64,000 nt of DNA, from positions 124,001 through 188,000 of the forward strand of contig NZ_FQXG01000009.1 of NCBI RefSeq assembly GCF_900129905.1, written 5' to 3'. Every line of letters begins with the position of its first letter. Positions within the stretch are counted from its first letter, which is position 1. The notes beneath the pieces were generated by a model, which saw only the letters and a list, made by a program, of their open reading frames with translations, searched no databases and was not told the DNA's origin. Below, one piece after another: positions 1-9,699 of the stretch. Made by a program: the position numbers and the translations under genes. This stretch comes from Ferrimonas marina. GTDB lineage: Bacteria > Pseudomonadota > Gammaproteobacteria > Enterobacterales > Shewanellaceae.

Positions 1-1730
1 GCGCCGCGTTGGCGACGGTACTCGTTGTTGTAGACCCGGTACTCACCGTGGTGGTTGATCACCGTGGTGCCCTTGCTGCTTTTGATGGCAAAGTTGCGGT
101 CGTTGCCCATCACCAGATAGGGCAGGGCCTGGGGCTGGTAAAGACTCTCGCCGACACTGTAATCCCGGATCGGGTTGTCACACTGCAGCAGGTTGGTCAT
201 CAGCGCCGGCACCAGCCCATAGTGGCTGCTGGCGTGGGTGATGGTTCGAGGCTTCTGGCCGGGCATGCGCACCAGCATGGGCACCTGTACCGCCGGATCG
301 GAGAAGTTGCCGCGCATGTTGGCGTTGCCGTCGGTAGTGAACAGGTTGCCGTGGCTGCCTGTGAGGATCACCAGGGTGTTATCGTCCACCGCGTCCAGTA
401 AGCGGCCCAGTTCGCCATCGATAAAGGAGAGCGACTGACGGTACTGGTTGAACAGTACCCGCTGGGCGTGGTTCATCTTCTGCTCTGGCCGCACCGTGGG
501 GATGCCGACAAACCCCACCGGGGTGCTGTAGTAGGCCGGGGCGTTCAGGGTGGCCAAAGCAAACTCCGGCCCCTGGGCGCTGCCGAGGTGTTCAATCAAC
601 TGGCTGACGGTGGCCTGGTCCTGTTCCGCCGGCTCCCAAACGCTGGGCTGGGGCACCTGCTTAAAATCGCTAAGCAGCGCCACCATGGAGCGCGACTCCG
701 ACAGCTCCTCGGAGCCGAAGATCGCCAGCTTGTAACCGGCGGCCTTGAGCTGCTCGGTTACTACCGGCGGCTTTTTATCGGCGATCAGTGAGGCCTCGTA
801 GGCGGGCAGCATGCTGTAGAGCAGGCTGTAGATACCGTTGCCGTATTCGTTGCTGCCGGAGCGGTGCTGGGTAAACCAGTGCGATTGCTCGGCAAAGGCC
901 ATCAGGTTGGGCATGGTTTGCTGATCGACCAAGTCCGCACGCCAGGCCTCCACTATCACCATCAGCACATTGGGCTGCTCGTCGATGCTGCACTGCATCG
1001 GCGCCAGCGGGTAGTTGAGCTGGTGGGTGGGGGTGGCTTCCCGAACCCGCTCGGTCAGGGTTTGATCGTCCATCAGGCCCTGACGCGCCATAAACCCTTT
1101 GGCGGTGAAGGGGTAGTGCAGCGGGAACATGTCGTCCTGGTAGGTGATGGGGCGATACACCGCGGCATCGGCCCAGATGTGCACCAGGTGGGAGGCAACA
1201 AAGCAGGAGACCAGCACTGTGGTCACCCGGCTGCCGATACGGCGACGACGGATGCGATGGATCCGCTTCCATATCGCGTTGGCGATCACCAGCTGCAGCG
1301 CCATCAGGCCCACCGGCAGCAACAGCAGCACCGGCGATTTGAGCAGGGCGTTGAGATCCGAGCTGGCCAGGTCCAGTACGAAGGGGCTGAGGTGGAGGCG
1401 GTAGTAGGTGAAGATCTGGGTGTCGAACACCAGCGCCGACAGCGCCACCGTGGCCACCACCGCGGCGTAGCCCCTCAATATCCTCGAGTTGGGTAGCAGC
1501 AGGGTGACCGGGAACAGGGCGATGAGGTAGACCACAAAGCCGAGGAAGGAGAAGTGACCAATCAGGTTGGCCACCAAGTACACCTGGCCCAGCAGGGTGC
1601 TGGGCCAGCCCTCGGCGAGCACATAGCGGCTGGCGATCAGGATCGCCAGCAGGATGTTGGCAAAGGTGAACCAGTGTCCCCACAGAACCAGGGGGGACAC
1701 CTTATCGCGATTTGGATCAGCGGTTTGCAT
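1..1730 (-). CDS. yejM: YejM/PbgA-like inner-membrane sulfatase-fold protein (3' end outside window)
   Basis: Open frame of 576 codons from ATG at 1730 to the window edge without a stop, so only a short C-terminal piece is missing. The N-terminus is hydrophobic with several membrane segments (DUF3413 type, roughly residues 15-190), followed by a periplasmic sulfatase-like domain; near the visible end the frame reads VINHHGEYRVYNNEYRR, typical of the YejM C-terminus. In Escherichia coli this essential protein senses periplasmic-leaflet lipopolysaccharide and controls LpxC stability through LapB/FtsH. It lies upstream of yejL on the same strand set, the usual yejM-yejL-yejK neighbourhood. Family assignment is firm; the sensing role is from the family. 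Confidence 0.9.
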   Translation of the reverse strand, partial: MQTADPNRDKVSPLVLWGHWFTFANILLAILIASRYVLAEGWPSTLLGQVYLVANLIGHFSFLGFVVYLIALFPVTLLLPNSRILRGYAAVVATVALSALVFDTQIFTYYRLHLSPFVLDLASSDLNALLKSPVLLLLPVGLMALQLVIANAIWKRIHRIRRRRIGSRVTTVLVSCFVASHLVHIWADAAVYRPITYQDDMFPLHYPFTAKGFMARQGLMDDQTLTERVREATPTHQLNYPLAPMQCSIDEQPNVLMVIVEAWRADLVDQQTMPNLMAFAEQSHWFTQHRSGSNEYGNGIYSLLYSMLPAYEASLIADKKPPVVTEQLKAAGYKLAIFGSEELSESRSMVALLSDFKQVPQPSVWEPAEQDQATVSQLIEHLGSAQGPEFALATLNAPAYYSTPVGFVGIPTVRPEQKMNHAQRVLFNQYRQSLSFIDGELGRLLDAVDDNTLVILTGSHGNLFTTDGNANMRGNFSDPAVQVPMLVRMPGQKPRTITHASSHYGLVPALMTNLLQCDNPIRDYSVGESLYQPQALPYLVMGNDRNFAIKSSKGTTVINHHGEYRVYNNEYRRQRG

Positions 1731-1808
1731 TGGTTGGCTTCAACGCCCCATGGGTTGCTCTATCGTACGGCGATTAATGCGACGATACCAGCGCGATAAT
1801 TCAATTGG

Positions 1809-2036
1809 TTAGGCGTCAGCGCGATCGTCAACAGAGGCCACCAGGGCCTGGGCAAACTGCTGAGCGATGGCTTCACGGCTGGCGGGGGCAATCTTGTCGT
1901 TGATGATCACGGTGGCGGCATTGCCCAAGGTCATCAGTGCCAGATCGGTGGGGGCGCGGTGCTTTTCCAGTACGGCCAGCAGCTCACCCAGTAACGCTTC
2001 AACCTGTTGATTGCTGTATTTGGAAACGATTGCCAT
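1809..2036 (-). CDS. yejL: YejL family (DUF1414) small protein
   Basis: A 75-residue protein beginning [16 protein letters not shown] and containing the family core [17 protein letters not shown]. Start chosen at ATG 2036, with an AGGA Shine-Dalgarno seven bases upstream; an in-frame TTG two codons earlier is less likely. YejL has no established biochemical role; it is a conserved small cytosolic protein always found between yejM and yejK. It is divergent from yejK across 74 bp and 78 bp upstream of yejM, with which it is probably cotranscribed. Confidence 0.92.
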   Translation of the reverse strand: MAIVSKYSNQQVEALLGELLAVLEKHRAPTDLALMTLGNAATVIINDKIAPASREAIAQQFAQALVASVDDRADA

Positions 2037-2110
2037 CTGCAAATCCTGTGTTGTTAGAAAAAAGGCGAGATATAATACCGGCTTTTCCAGCCGACCACTA
2101 TTCCCAACGC

Positions 2111-3157
2111 ATGAGTATTAAAATAGATCAAGCCATCCTCCACGCGGTAAACCAGGGCGCTGACGGCCAACTGGAATGCCGACTGCGTCCCCAGCCGCTG
2201 GCCCAATCCCTGGCACTGGACGACCTGGTGGGGGAGCTGCACCGGCTCTATACCGCCAAGGCGGGCAAGGGCTACGGTCACTTCGGCGTGCCGCTGAACG
2301 ACGACGGTGAGCCGGATGGCGAGGCCAACGAGGCGTTCCTCGAGGCGATGACCGCCTGGCATAGCGGACAGCAGGGCTTTGTTGAGTTCTCCGCCAAGGC
2401 CGGTCAGCTGCTGGGCCAGGAGCTGGCCAAGTACGATTTCGCCACCGGCGGCTACCTGCTGCTGGCGGCCTACAGCCACATCGCTTCCAACTACCTGTTT
2501 GTAGCACTGCTGTCGCCTAAGGCCTCGGTCAGTGTGTCTGACGAGATGGACGTGCAGGGCAGCGAGTACCTTGACCTGTCCAACATGCAGCTGGCGGCGC
2601 GCATCGACCTGACCGAATGGCAGGCGGATCCCACCTCCAAGAAGTACCTCTCCTTTGTGAAGGGCCGCGCCGGTCGCAAGGTGGCGGATTTCTTCCTCGA
2701 CTTTATGGGCTGCGTCGAAGGCGTCGACGCCAAGGTGCAGAACAAGCAGCTGATGAAAGCGGTGGAAGACTTCGTTGGCCAGGAGGAGCTGGACAAGGAC
2801 GAGGCCCAGAGTGCCCGGGATGCGGTGTTCGACTACTGCAAGACCCAGATCACCACCGGCGACACCATCGCCATGAAGGATGTCTCCGATGAGTTGGCGG
2901 ACAAGGGCCTGGAGGCCTTCTACCAGTTCACCAGCGACGGCGATTACGGCCTGGAGGAGGAGTTCCCGGCGGACCAATCCACCCTGCGCCAGCTGAAGAA
3001 GTTCAGCGGCACCGGCGGTGGTGTGTCAGTCAGCTTCGATGCTGGCCACCTGGGCGAGCGGGTGAAGTGGGATCCGATCCGCGACACCCTCACCATCCAG
3101 GGCGTGCCGCCCAACCTGTTGGACCAACTGCAGCGTCGCAGCGGCAAGGGTGAATAA
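2111..3157 (+). CDS. yejK: Nucleoid-associated protein NdpA/YejK
   Basis: 348 residues starting [16 protein letters not shown], the standard N-terminus of the NdpA (37-kDa nucleoid-associated protein) family; length matches the family (about 335-350). The ATG at 2111 is preferred over an upstream in-frame start at 1937, which would overlap yejL and adds unrelated sequence. The Escherichia coli homologue binds the nucleoid and interacts with topoisomerase IV and gyrase. Shine-Dalgarno is weak. The gene stands divergent to yejL and appears monocistronic. Confidence 0.92.
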   Translation: MSIKIDQAILHAVNQGADGQLECRLRPQPLAQSLALDDLVGELHRLYTAKAGKGYGHFGVPLNDDGEPDGEANEAFLEAMTAWHSGQQGFVEFSAKAGQLLGQELAKYDFATGGYLLLAAYSHIASNYLFVALLSPKASVSVSDEMDVQGSEYLDLSNMQLAARIDLTEWQADPTSKKYLSFVKGRAGRKVADFFLDFMGCVEGVDAKVQNKQLMKAVEDFVGQEELDKDEAQSARDAVFDYCKTQITTGDTIAMKDVSDELADKGLEAFYQFTSDGDYGLEEEFPADQSTLRQLKKFSGTGGGVSVSFDAGHLGERVKWDPIRDTLTIQGVPPNLLDQLQRRSGKGE

Positions 3158-3373
3158 GGCCGCACCCATGCAGGGGCGACTGGACTGAATAACTAGTCAA
3201 TTTGCCTGATTGGGTATGTGTGACCAGGGTCGCGCACTTGTACAGGACAGGATCTGGCCATTTGCCTGAGGGATCGGTAGACTCTGCGTCAGCCTAAAAA
3301 CTGGCGTGAATATTCATTCACACTGAGCGAAAGACGCCCCCATTTTCACCACTAAAAACAAGAGGGTGATGCT

Positions 3374-4747
3374 GTGAGCAGCGAGAAAACCGTGGATATG
3401 CTAGAGAAACCATCCCTCAGGGACAGCCTGATGTTCCTGATCCCTTCCCTGATCGGGATCTTCCTGTTTATGACTCCCGTCTCTTATGGCGGCGACGTCA
3501 CCATTCCGATCGCCATCCTGGCCAAGGGCAGCCTGGCGCAGCTGGACTCCCTGGCCGTGCCGCTGGTGACCTTCCTGGTGGTGGCTTCTGCGGTGCTGAC
3601 CCTGGCGACCAAGCTGTTCAAGCCCAAAGCGGTACTGAGCAGCCCCTTCCTGCATGGCCTGCTCAACCCCTCTACCTTGTGGTCGGTAACCCGGGTGCTG
3701 GGTGCGGTGTTCATCCTGATGGCGTTCTTCCAGGTAGGTCCGGGTCTGGTGCACTCCGAGGACACCGGTGGTTTGGTACTGAATGACCTGCTGCCGACCC
3801 TGCTGTGCGTGTTCTTCTTTGCCGGTTTGCTGCTGCCGCTGCTGATCAACTTCGGCCTGCTGGAGCTGATCGGCTGCCTGATGACCAAGCTGATGCGTCC
3901 GCTGTTCAACCTGCCGGGTCGCTCCGCGGTAACCAGCTTTGCCTCCTGGCTGGGCGATGGCTCCGTCGGCGTACTGATGACCTCCAAGCAGTACGAGCAG
4001 GGGATCTTCACCGAGCGGGAAGCGGCGGTGATCGGCACCACCTTTACCGCAGTGTCCATCACCTTCTCGCTGGTGGTGATCAGTACCGTGGGTCTGGAAG
4101 CCTACTTCCTGCCGTTCTACGGCACCGTCTGTCTGGCTGGTCTGGTGGCCGCGGTGATTGTCCCGCGCCTGCCGCCGCTGTCGCGCAAGCGTGACGTGTT
4201 CATTGACGGTACCCCCCGTGAGAAAGACGACGAGCTGGTACCGGCGGGCGAAAGCTCCCTCTCCTTTGGTTACAAGCAGGCGATCGGCCGTGCCAAGCAG
4301 GTGAAGAGCCTGGGCAGTGTCGCCCGTGAAGGGGTGCACAACGCCGCGGACATGATCCTGGGCGTGCTACCGGTGGTGATGGCGGTGGGTACCGTGGCCC
4401 TGGTGATTGCCGAGACCACGCCGCTGTTTAACTGGCTGGGTGCGCCGTTCGTGCCGCTGCTTGAGCTGCTGCAGATCCCTGAAGCGGTGCAGGCCAGCAC
4501 CACGGTAATGGTGGGCTTTGCCGACATGTTCCTGCCGGCCATCATGGCCGCGAGCATCGAGAGCGACCTGACCCGCTTCGTGATTGCCGCGCTGTCCGTC
4601 AGCCAGCTGATCTTCCTGTCCGAGACCGGCTCGTTGATGCTGGGCTCCAAGGTCCCGGTGAAGCTGTGGGAGCTGTTCGTGATCTTCGTGCTACGGACCC
4701 TGGTGGTGCTGCCGGTGATCGCGCTGATGGCGCACCTGATCTTCTAA
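3374..4747 (+). CDS. YjiH family membrane transporter-like protein
   Basis: 457 residues with about ten hydrophobic segments and the opening LRDSLMFLIPSLIGIFLFM characteristic of YjiH proteins with nucleoside-recognition (Gate) domains. Start at GTG 3374 preceded by AGAGGGTGAT; an ATG eleven codons in is an alternative. Internal motif FASWLGDGSVGVLMTS and the C-terminal GFADMFLPAIMA are typical of the family. The substrate is not established for the family. The 216 bp upstream holds no recognisable gene; a bidirectional terminator follows. Confidence 0.85.
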   Translation: MSSEKTVDMLEKPSLRDSLMFLIPSLIGIFLFMTPVSYGGDVTIPIAILAKGSLAQLDSLAVPLVTFLVVASAVLTLATKLFKPKAVLSSPFLHGLLNPSTLWSVTRVLGAVFILMAFFQVGPGLVHSEDTGGLVLNDLLPTLLCVFFFAGLLLPLLINFGLLELIGCLMTKLMRPLFNLPGRSAVTSFASWLGDGSVGVLMTSKQYEQGIFTEREAAVIGTTFTAVSITFSLVVISTVGLEAYFLPFYGTVCLAGLVAAVIVPRLPPLSRKRDVFIDGTPREKDDELVPAGESSLSFGYKQAIGRAKQVKSLGSVAREGVHNAADMILGVLPVVMAVGTVALVIAETTPLFNWLGAPFVPLLELLQIPEAVQASTTVMVGFADMFLPAIMAASIESDLTRFVIAALSVSQLIFLSETGSLMLGSKVPVKLWELFVIFVLRTLVVLPVIALMAHLIF

Positions 4748-4767
4748 GCGGCTCGACCGCTGCCAAT

Positions 4768-4797
4768 AAAAAAGCCGGGCTTGATGCCCGGCTTTTT
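4768..4797. terminator. Bidirectional intrinsic terminator
   Basis: Perfect stem GCCGGGC/GCCCGGC with loop TTGAT, flanked by A-run on the left and T-run on the right, between the convergent yjiH-like gene and the TonB receptor gene. Confidence 0.9.
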
Positions 4798-4821
4798 GCG
4801 TTTGCTGCTTCAGTGATTGGC

Positions 4822-7665
4822 TTAGAAGCTGTAGGCCAGGTTCACGTAGTAGAAGCGACCGATGTTGTCATAGCTGGCGCTGTCCTGACCGGTACCAGTG
4901 GTGAGACCCGGCAGGTCACGGTCAAACAGGTTGTCGATACCCAGGCCCACGTCCAGACCGAAGTCGAACTTGTACTCCACGAAGGCATCAGATACGGCGT
5001 AGCTGCCGTAGCTCATGAAGTTGGAGTAGGGCTTGTCGAAGTTGTCTTCAAACTGCGGGGTGTACAGGTTGACGTCGCTCAGGTAGCGGGTCTTCCAGCT
5101 CACACGCCAGTGCTCCAGGGTGTAATCCAGACGGAAGATCCCCTGCCACTCGGCTTCACCTGTGGTGCCGGCGAACTCTTCGAAGTTAGAGAGGTCGTCC
5201 TGGAACGGGTACTCGTTACGCTCAATGAGGTAGGTACCCAGCAGGTTGGCGTTCAGATCGCCGCCCAACAGCGGGAAGGCGTAGTTGAACTCGAAGTCGA
5301 CACCGGAGGCTTCCTGCTTGGCCACGTTCTGGATGGTGTTGGTGATCTTGGTGATCTCGTAATTATCCGGATCACGCTCGATCAGCGCACAGTACTGGTT
5401 GTCGACGCCGGTGGGGGAGTCGATACAGCGGTCGATGATGTTCTGGCCACCAATGCCGGAGATGGCATCGGTGATCTCGATGTCCCAGTAATCCACGGTG
5501 GCGGAGAAGCCTTCGAGGAAGCCCGGGGTGAACACCAGACCGACGGTGAAGGAGTCGGACTCTTCCGGCTCCAGCTCCTGGTTACCACCGTTTACTCCCG
5601 GCAGGGTGGCGCTGTCGTAATCAGAGTCGAAGTCCGCCGGGATACCCAGGGCAGCACAGTTGGCTTCACGGATAGCACGTTGTTCACCGCTCAGCTCAGC
5701 CAGGCGGCTGGCACGACAGTTATCGTCGACGTTGAAGAAGTTCTGTGACTCAGCACCGTAGTACTCACCGATGTTCGGCGCCCGCAGCGCGGTGGCCACG
5801 GAGGAGCGCAGACGCAGGTCAGAGTAGAACTGCCAGTCCAGACGAACGGTCCAGCTGGTGGCGTTGCCCACGGTGGAGTAGTCGGCGAAACGCACCGCAC
5901 CGTCCAGCTTCAGCTCGTCAATCAGCGGCAGATCGGTCAGCAGCGGCAGCGAGGCCTCTGCAAACACTTCGCTCACGTCAAAGTCACCGGTTTCGTTTTG
6001 GAAGGCGTTGAAGAAGGTGTTGCCTTCAGAGGCAAAGGGATCCTCCTCGGTGGCGCTCTTCTCTTTGCGGTACTCCACACCGAAGGCGGTACCCAGATCA
6101 CCAGCCCATAGCTCAACCAGGGAGGGGTTGGCGATGGAGGCGCCGGCCACATATTGCTCAATCTTGGCAGTGCCCACACTGGTGGTGCTGAAGTAGTCCG
6201 CAGCCTCGGCGTTTACTGCACCGTCGCCGAACAGGGAGGTGGGCACACAGCCGTTGGCCTGGGCTTCGGCATCGCGACAGACGATGTTGCCGTTGCCGTC
6301 GTCCACAGCGTCGATGGAGTAGAAGAAGTTGTCGTAGATCAGGTTGTTCAGGTTGGAACGGGTCAGCTTGGTCTGGCCATACAGGGCGTAGGCGTCCAGA
6401 TCCCAGTCTTCAAACACCACGCCTTCCAAGCCCAGAACGTAACGCTGGGTATCCCGCTCATCTTCCTCGATCCGCGGACCGAGATCGGACATAAAGCGGG
6501 ACATCACCATATAGGGCGCACCGGCGTCGTCCATCAACTGGCCCAGATCATCGCCGATGTACGCGTTGTCGCGACCCAGCACGATGCTGCCGAAGAAGAA
6601 TGCCGGCTGGCCTTCTGTGGTGGCATTGGTCTCAGACCACTTGGCCTGGAAGTAGCTGTTGAGGTCGTCGGTCAGACGGTAGTTGACCTTGAAGTTGGCG
6701 GTGGTGCGATCAAACTCCGGCTGCAGCTCTTCCCACTGACGCAGGTTGATGTAGTCACAGGGGCCTTCACACTTCAGACCGTTGGGGTTGGCACCCAGGT
6801 CCACTGGACGGACGCTGCCGTCGGCGTTAAAGGTTTGCGGGCCAAAGGCACCAACCGGGTCCCATACGCCGATCACACCGGCGTTGGTGATGCCCCAGTA
6901 GCCGGCGTTTGGCACCATGCTGATGATGGTGTCGTCGTCCGGACCGTTGTTGAAGGAGGTCCAGGATACGGCGGTTTGCTCACGCTCAAGCATCTTCAGG
7001 TCAGACTGACGGGCGTGTTCGACAGAGATCGCCGCGTTACCGCGATCGCCAGCGAAGTCGGCACCGTAAGAAAGGCTGAAGCGCTGGTTGTTGTAGCCAC
7101 CTTCTTCGGACCAGCCGGCGGTGGCGTTGGCATTAAAGCCGGTGATGCGCTTCTTCAGACGGAAGTTGACCACACCGGTTACCGCGTCGGCACCATAGAC
7201 TGCGGAGGCACCGCCGGTGATGATCTCAACGCTCTCAACCCACTCGGTGGGAATGGTGTTGATGTCGACCGAGGCGGAGCCTGGGCTGGATGAAACGTGG
7301 CGTTTGCCATCTACCAGCACCAGGGTCCGGGAGGTCCCCATGTTACGCAGGTCCAAGATGTTCAGACCGGCGGTACCGATGAAGTTGCCGGAGTTGGCCA
7401 GTGAGAAGGTGTTGGCCAGGGCGGGCAGCTCATTAAGTGCTTCACCGATGTTGATGGCACCGGTGCTCAGCAGCGCTTCGGCGCTGATCACGGTGACCGG
7501 CGTTGAAGCCATTGCCCCTTCGCTGGCGATACGGCTTCCGGTGACGGTAACGCGCTCAATCGGCTCGTCGCCCTCTTCTTCTGCCCAAGTGGGGGTCGCC
7601 AGAGTGGTGGCCCCCGCTACCAGTGCGAACTGCATCGCAAGGTAGAGTTTGTTTTTATTGAACAT
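4822..7665 (-). CDS. TonB-dependent outer-membrane receptor
   Basis: 947 residues: signal peptide ending near ATPTWA (about residue 28), TonB-box-like segment (ERVTVTGSRI), plug domain (about 45-170, with ALNELPAL and GGASAVYGADAVTGVVNF), a large beta-barrel, and a C-terminal Phe in the signature YYVNLAYSF. The plug motifs are those of the large TonB receptors common in Alteromonadales for sugar, peptide or other nutrient uptake, rather than classical siderophore receptors; no Fur box or siderophore gene is nearby. Start ATG 7665 has GGAGGAATC upstream. Ligand cannot be told from sequence. Confidence 0.93.
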   Translation of the reverse strand: MFNKNKLYLAMQFALVAGATTLATPTWAEEEGDEPIERVTVTGSRIASEGAMASTPVTVISAEALLSTGAINIGEALNELPALANTFSLANSGNFIGTAGLNILDLRNMGTSRTLVLVDGKRHVSSSPGSASVDINTIPTEWVESVEIITGGASAVYGADAVTGVVNFRLKKRITGFNANATAGWSEEGGYNNQRFSLSYGADFAGDRGNAAISVEHARQSDLKMLEREQTAVSWTSFNNGPDDDTIISMVPNAGYWGITNAGVIGVWDPVGAFGPQTFNADGSVRPVDLGANPNGLKCEGPCDYINLRQWEELQPEFDRTTANFKVNYRLTDDLNSYFQAKWSETNATTEGQPAFFFGSIVLGRDNAYIGDDLGQLMDDAGAPYMVMSRFMSDLGPRIEEDERDTQRYVLGLEGVVFEDWDLDAYALYGQTKLTRSNLNNLIYDNFFYSIDAVDDGNGNIVCRDAEAQANGCVPTSLFGDGAVNAEAADYFSTTSVGTAKIEQYVAGASIANPSLVELWAGDLGTAFGVEYRKEKSATEEDPFASEGNTFFNAFQNETGDFDVSEVFAEASLPLLTDLPLIDELKLDGAVRFADYSTVGNATSWTVRLDWQFYSDLRLRSSVATALRAPNIGEYYGAESQNFFNVDDNCRASRLAELSGEQRAIREANCAALGIPADFDSDYDSATLPGVNGGNQELEPEESDSFTVGLVFTPGFLEGFSATVDYWDIEITDAISGIGGQNIIDRCIDSPTGVDNQYCALIERDPDNYEITKITNTIQNVAKQEASGVDFEFNYAFPLLGGDLNANLLGTYLIERNEYPFQDDLSNFEEFAGTTGEAEWQGIFRLDYTLEHWRVSWKTRYLSDVNLYTPQFEDNFDKPYSNFMSYGSYAVSDAFVEYKFDFGLDVGLGIDNLFDRDLPGLTTGTGQDSASYDNIGRFYYVNLAYSF

Positions 7666-7731
7666 GATTCCTCCATGACCTCAAGCCCTTCAGCCTCGAG
7701 CTGGACCCTTAACCACAAGAGCTTGAGATAG

Positions 7732-7752
7732 TTTTTAGTTTTTAGTTTTTAG
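7732..7752. repeat. Three tandem TTTTTAG heptamers
   Basis: Three perfect head-to-tail copies of TTTTTAG in the 277-bp region between the divergent TonB receptor and YbjQ-family genes. Possibly an upstream A/T element for the receptor promoter; no operator was recognised in this intergenic region. Confidence 0.7.
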
Positions 7753-7942
7753 GCACTTCCGATGCCTGGTACTCAAACTACCACCGGGTTTTATATTTGT
7801 TAAGTGAATGTGTCAGCTTGTTTCAATGTGTTAATGCTATGGGTGGGGTTGACAACATTTCAGTAGTGTGACAGGAGCAACAGCCTGTTTTTACTCGGGC
7901 TTTTTGATAGGCTGACGTAAACGCTTTAAGAGGAAAGACACC

Positions 7943-8269
7943 ATGAAAGCAGACGTGCTGCTCACTAATATCGAGACCATTCCCGGCAAGACCATTACCC
8001 AGCACCTGGGGCTGGTGCAGGGCAACACGGTGCGGGCCAAGCACGTGGGTCGTGACTTGATGGCCGGGCTGAAGAACATCGTTGGGGGTGAGCTTAAGGG
8101 TTACACCGAATTGCTGCAGGAGGCTCGGGAGGAGTCGGTGGCACGGATGGTGGAGCAGGCCCAGGCGATCGGCGCCAATGCGGTGATCAATGTGCGCTTC
8201 TCCACCTCTTCGGTGACGTCCGGGGCGGCGGAGCTGTTCGCCTATGGCACCGCGGTGGTAGTGGAGTAG
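7943..8269 (+). CDS. YbjQ family (heavy-metal-binding domain) protein
   Basis: 108 residues, full-length match to the YbjQ/UPF0145 pentameric fold: TTIEx-like opening LLTNIETIPGKTITQHLGLVQG, central GGELKGYTELLQEAREE, and terminal NAVINVRFSTSSV...AYGTAVVVE. Start ATG has AAGAGGAAAG upstream. First gene of a three-gene cluster with a second, membrane-tethered YbjQ protein (4 bp downstream) and an M48 protease. Function of YbjQ proteins is not established; the heavy-metal label is historic. Confidence 0.9.
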   Translation: MKADVLLTNIETIPGKTITQHLGLVQGNTVRAKHVGRDLMAGLKNIVGGELKGYTELLQEAREESVARMVEQAQAIGANAVINVRFSTSSVTSGAAELFAYGTAVVVE

Positions 8270-8273
8270 GGCG

Positions 8274-8732
8274 ATGGTAGCACTACTTATAACCCTGGCC
8301 CTGCTGGTGATCGGCTACCTGTTTGGCCAGCACGCCGAGCAGAGCCACTTCCGCCGCCTGCGGGCCGCGGAGGCGGAGCTGCAGTCCTTGCTGCTGTTCT
8401 CGGAGAAACGGATCCCGGAGCAGTTTCAGCCCTGTGAGGTACGACTGGTGGGCGGCAATACGGTGATCGCGGTGGACTACTTTAAGGTGATGGCTGCCTT
8501 TTTGAAGAACCTGTTCGGTGGTCGCCTGGTGGCGTACGAATCGCTGGTGGAGCGGGCCCGTCGTGAGTCCATTATCCGGATGAAGCGTGAAGCCAAGGCC
8601 CTGGGAGCCCAGGCCGTGTTCAATGTGCGTCTGGAGACTTCCTCTATCAGCAAAGGTGCCAACGATCAGAAGGTGTCGGTGGAGGTCTACGCCTACGGCA
8701 CTGCGGTGATCCCAAGCCATGAGCGAGTATGA
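8274..8732 (+). CDS. YbjQ family protein with N-terminal membrane anchor
   Basis: 152 residues. Residues 1-20 form one membrane helix (LLITLALLVIGYLFG), followed by a short charged linker and a YbjQ domain with RLVAYESLVERARRES and AVFNVRLETSSIS...AYGTAVIPS. Paralogous to the preceding gene. It ends 14 bp inside the next gene, so the three genes are almost certainly translated from one message. Confidence 0.85.
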   Translation: MVALLITLALLVIGYLFGQHAEQSHFRRLRAAEAELQSLLLFSEKRIPEQFQPCEVRLVGGNTVIAVDYFKVMAAFLKNLFGGRLVAYESLVERARRESIIRMKREAKALGAQAVFNVRLETSSISKGANDQKVSVEVYAYGTAVIPSHERV

Positions 8733-9516
8733 GAACCGCCCGGTTCCTGAGAATAACGTTAGCCATCAACGGCCGCTGAGCGAGTTTGCTGCGCTGCTGG
8801 TGGCCGCGGCTGCGGGGTTGGCGGTATTGGTGCTGGCCCTGGGGCTGGGGGCGCAGCGCCTCGGCAGCCAGGTGCCGGTGGCCTGGGAAGAGGGGCTCTC
8901 GCCGAAGTGGTCCACCAGCTTACGACAGGAGAGCCCGGCTCAGTTGGCCCTGGATGAATTGCTTGATGATCTACTGGCGGCAGATCCCCTGCCAGACGGG
9001 CTGAAGGCCCGAGCTACCCTGACTGACTCCAACGAGGTGAATGCCTACGCCAGCTTTGATGGCGAGATTTTGGTGACCACCGCCCTGGTTCAAGCCATGC
9101 CCTCGGAGAACGCCCTGGCGCTGGTGCTGGCCCACGAGCTGGCCCATGTTCGTCAGCGTCATGTTATCCAGCAGGCGGGGCAAACCCTGGCGACCCAGAT
9201 GGCCCTGGCCTGGCTGTTGGGGGATCAAAACGGCTTGATGGCGGTGACCGAGCAGGCGGTGGCCGCCGGCTTCAGCCAGGAGGCGGAGGCGGAAGCGGAC
9301 GAGCTGGCGCTGACCACATTGGTGCGACTCTACGGCCACCTGGGCGGTGCCGAGGCGCTGTTCCCCATCCTCAGTGACCAGTCCAACGATAGCTGGCTGA
9401 GCACCCACCCCGGTAGCGAGAAACGCAATCGCAAGGTGCTGGAGGCCCAGCGTCAATGGGGCATGGGCGAGGTAACACCGCTGTCCCAGCAGTGGCAGCA
9501 ATACGATGTCGAGTAG
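8719..9516 (+). CDS. M48 family zinc metallopeptidase
   Basis: 265 residues: one N-terminal membrane helix (about 24-46) and a periplasmic M48 domain with the zinc motif HELAH (within LVLAHELAHVRQRH) and the downstream Glu ligand region EAEAEADELAL. Terminal section DSWLSTHPGSEKRNR matches the usual M48 ending. Overlaps the membrane-anchored YbjQ gene by 14 bp. Probably an envelope quality-control protease; the recurrent pairing with YbjQ suggests a shared function, but this is inference. Confidence 0.9.
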   Translation: MSEYENRPVPENNVSHQRPLSEFAALLVAAAAGLAVLVLALGLGAQRLGSQVPVAWEEGLSPKWSTSLRQESPAQLALDELLDDLLAADPLPDGLKARATLTDSNEVNAYASFDGEILVTTALVQAMPSENALALVLAHELAHVRQRHVIQQAGQTLATQMALAWLLGDQNGLMAVTEQAVAAGFSQEAEAEADELALTTLVRLYGHLGGAEALFPILSDQSNDSWLSTHPGSEKRNRKVLEAQRQWGMGEVTPLSQQWQQYDVE

Positions 9517-9699
9517 ACTGGCGGCGACCTCCTCTTAGCGTTCTCCTACTCCTTTCATCTTGTTAGCTATCCCCAGCCCGTTTTTACTCACTTTGTGCTC
9601 CTTCCCGTGACATAGGCTCCCTCTCAGGCAAGAAAGCCGCCACAGAACTACGCTTGATTCCAATCTGTCTCTTTCCCCGAGAAGCGTTCGAGGTGCACC

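Noticed and set aside
775-1683. 302-codon minus-strand frame inside yejM
   Set aside because: Pro/His/Arg-rich frame shift of the real yejM frame that starts at 1730 and reads YejM motifs.
7666-7942. Search for a Fur box or other operator before the TonB receptor
   Set aside because: No GATAAT-type repeats or other known operator found; only the TTTTTAG triplet repeat.
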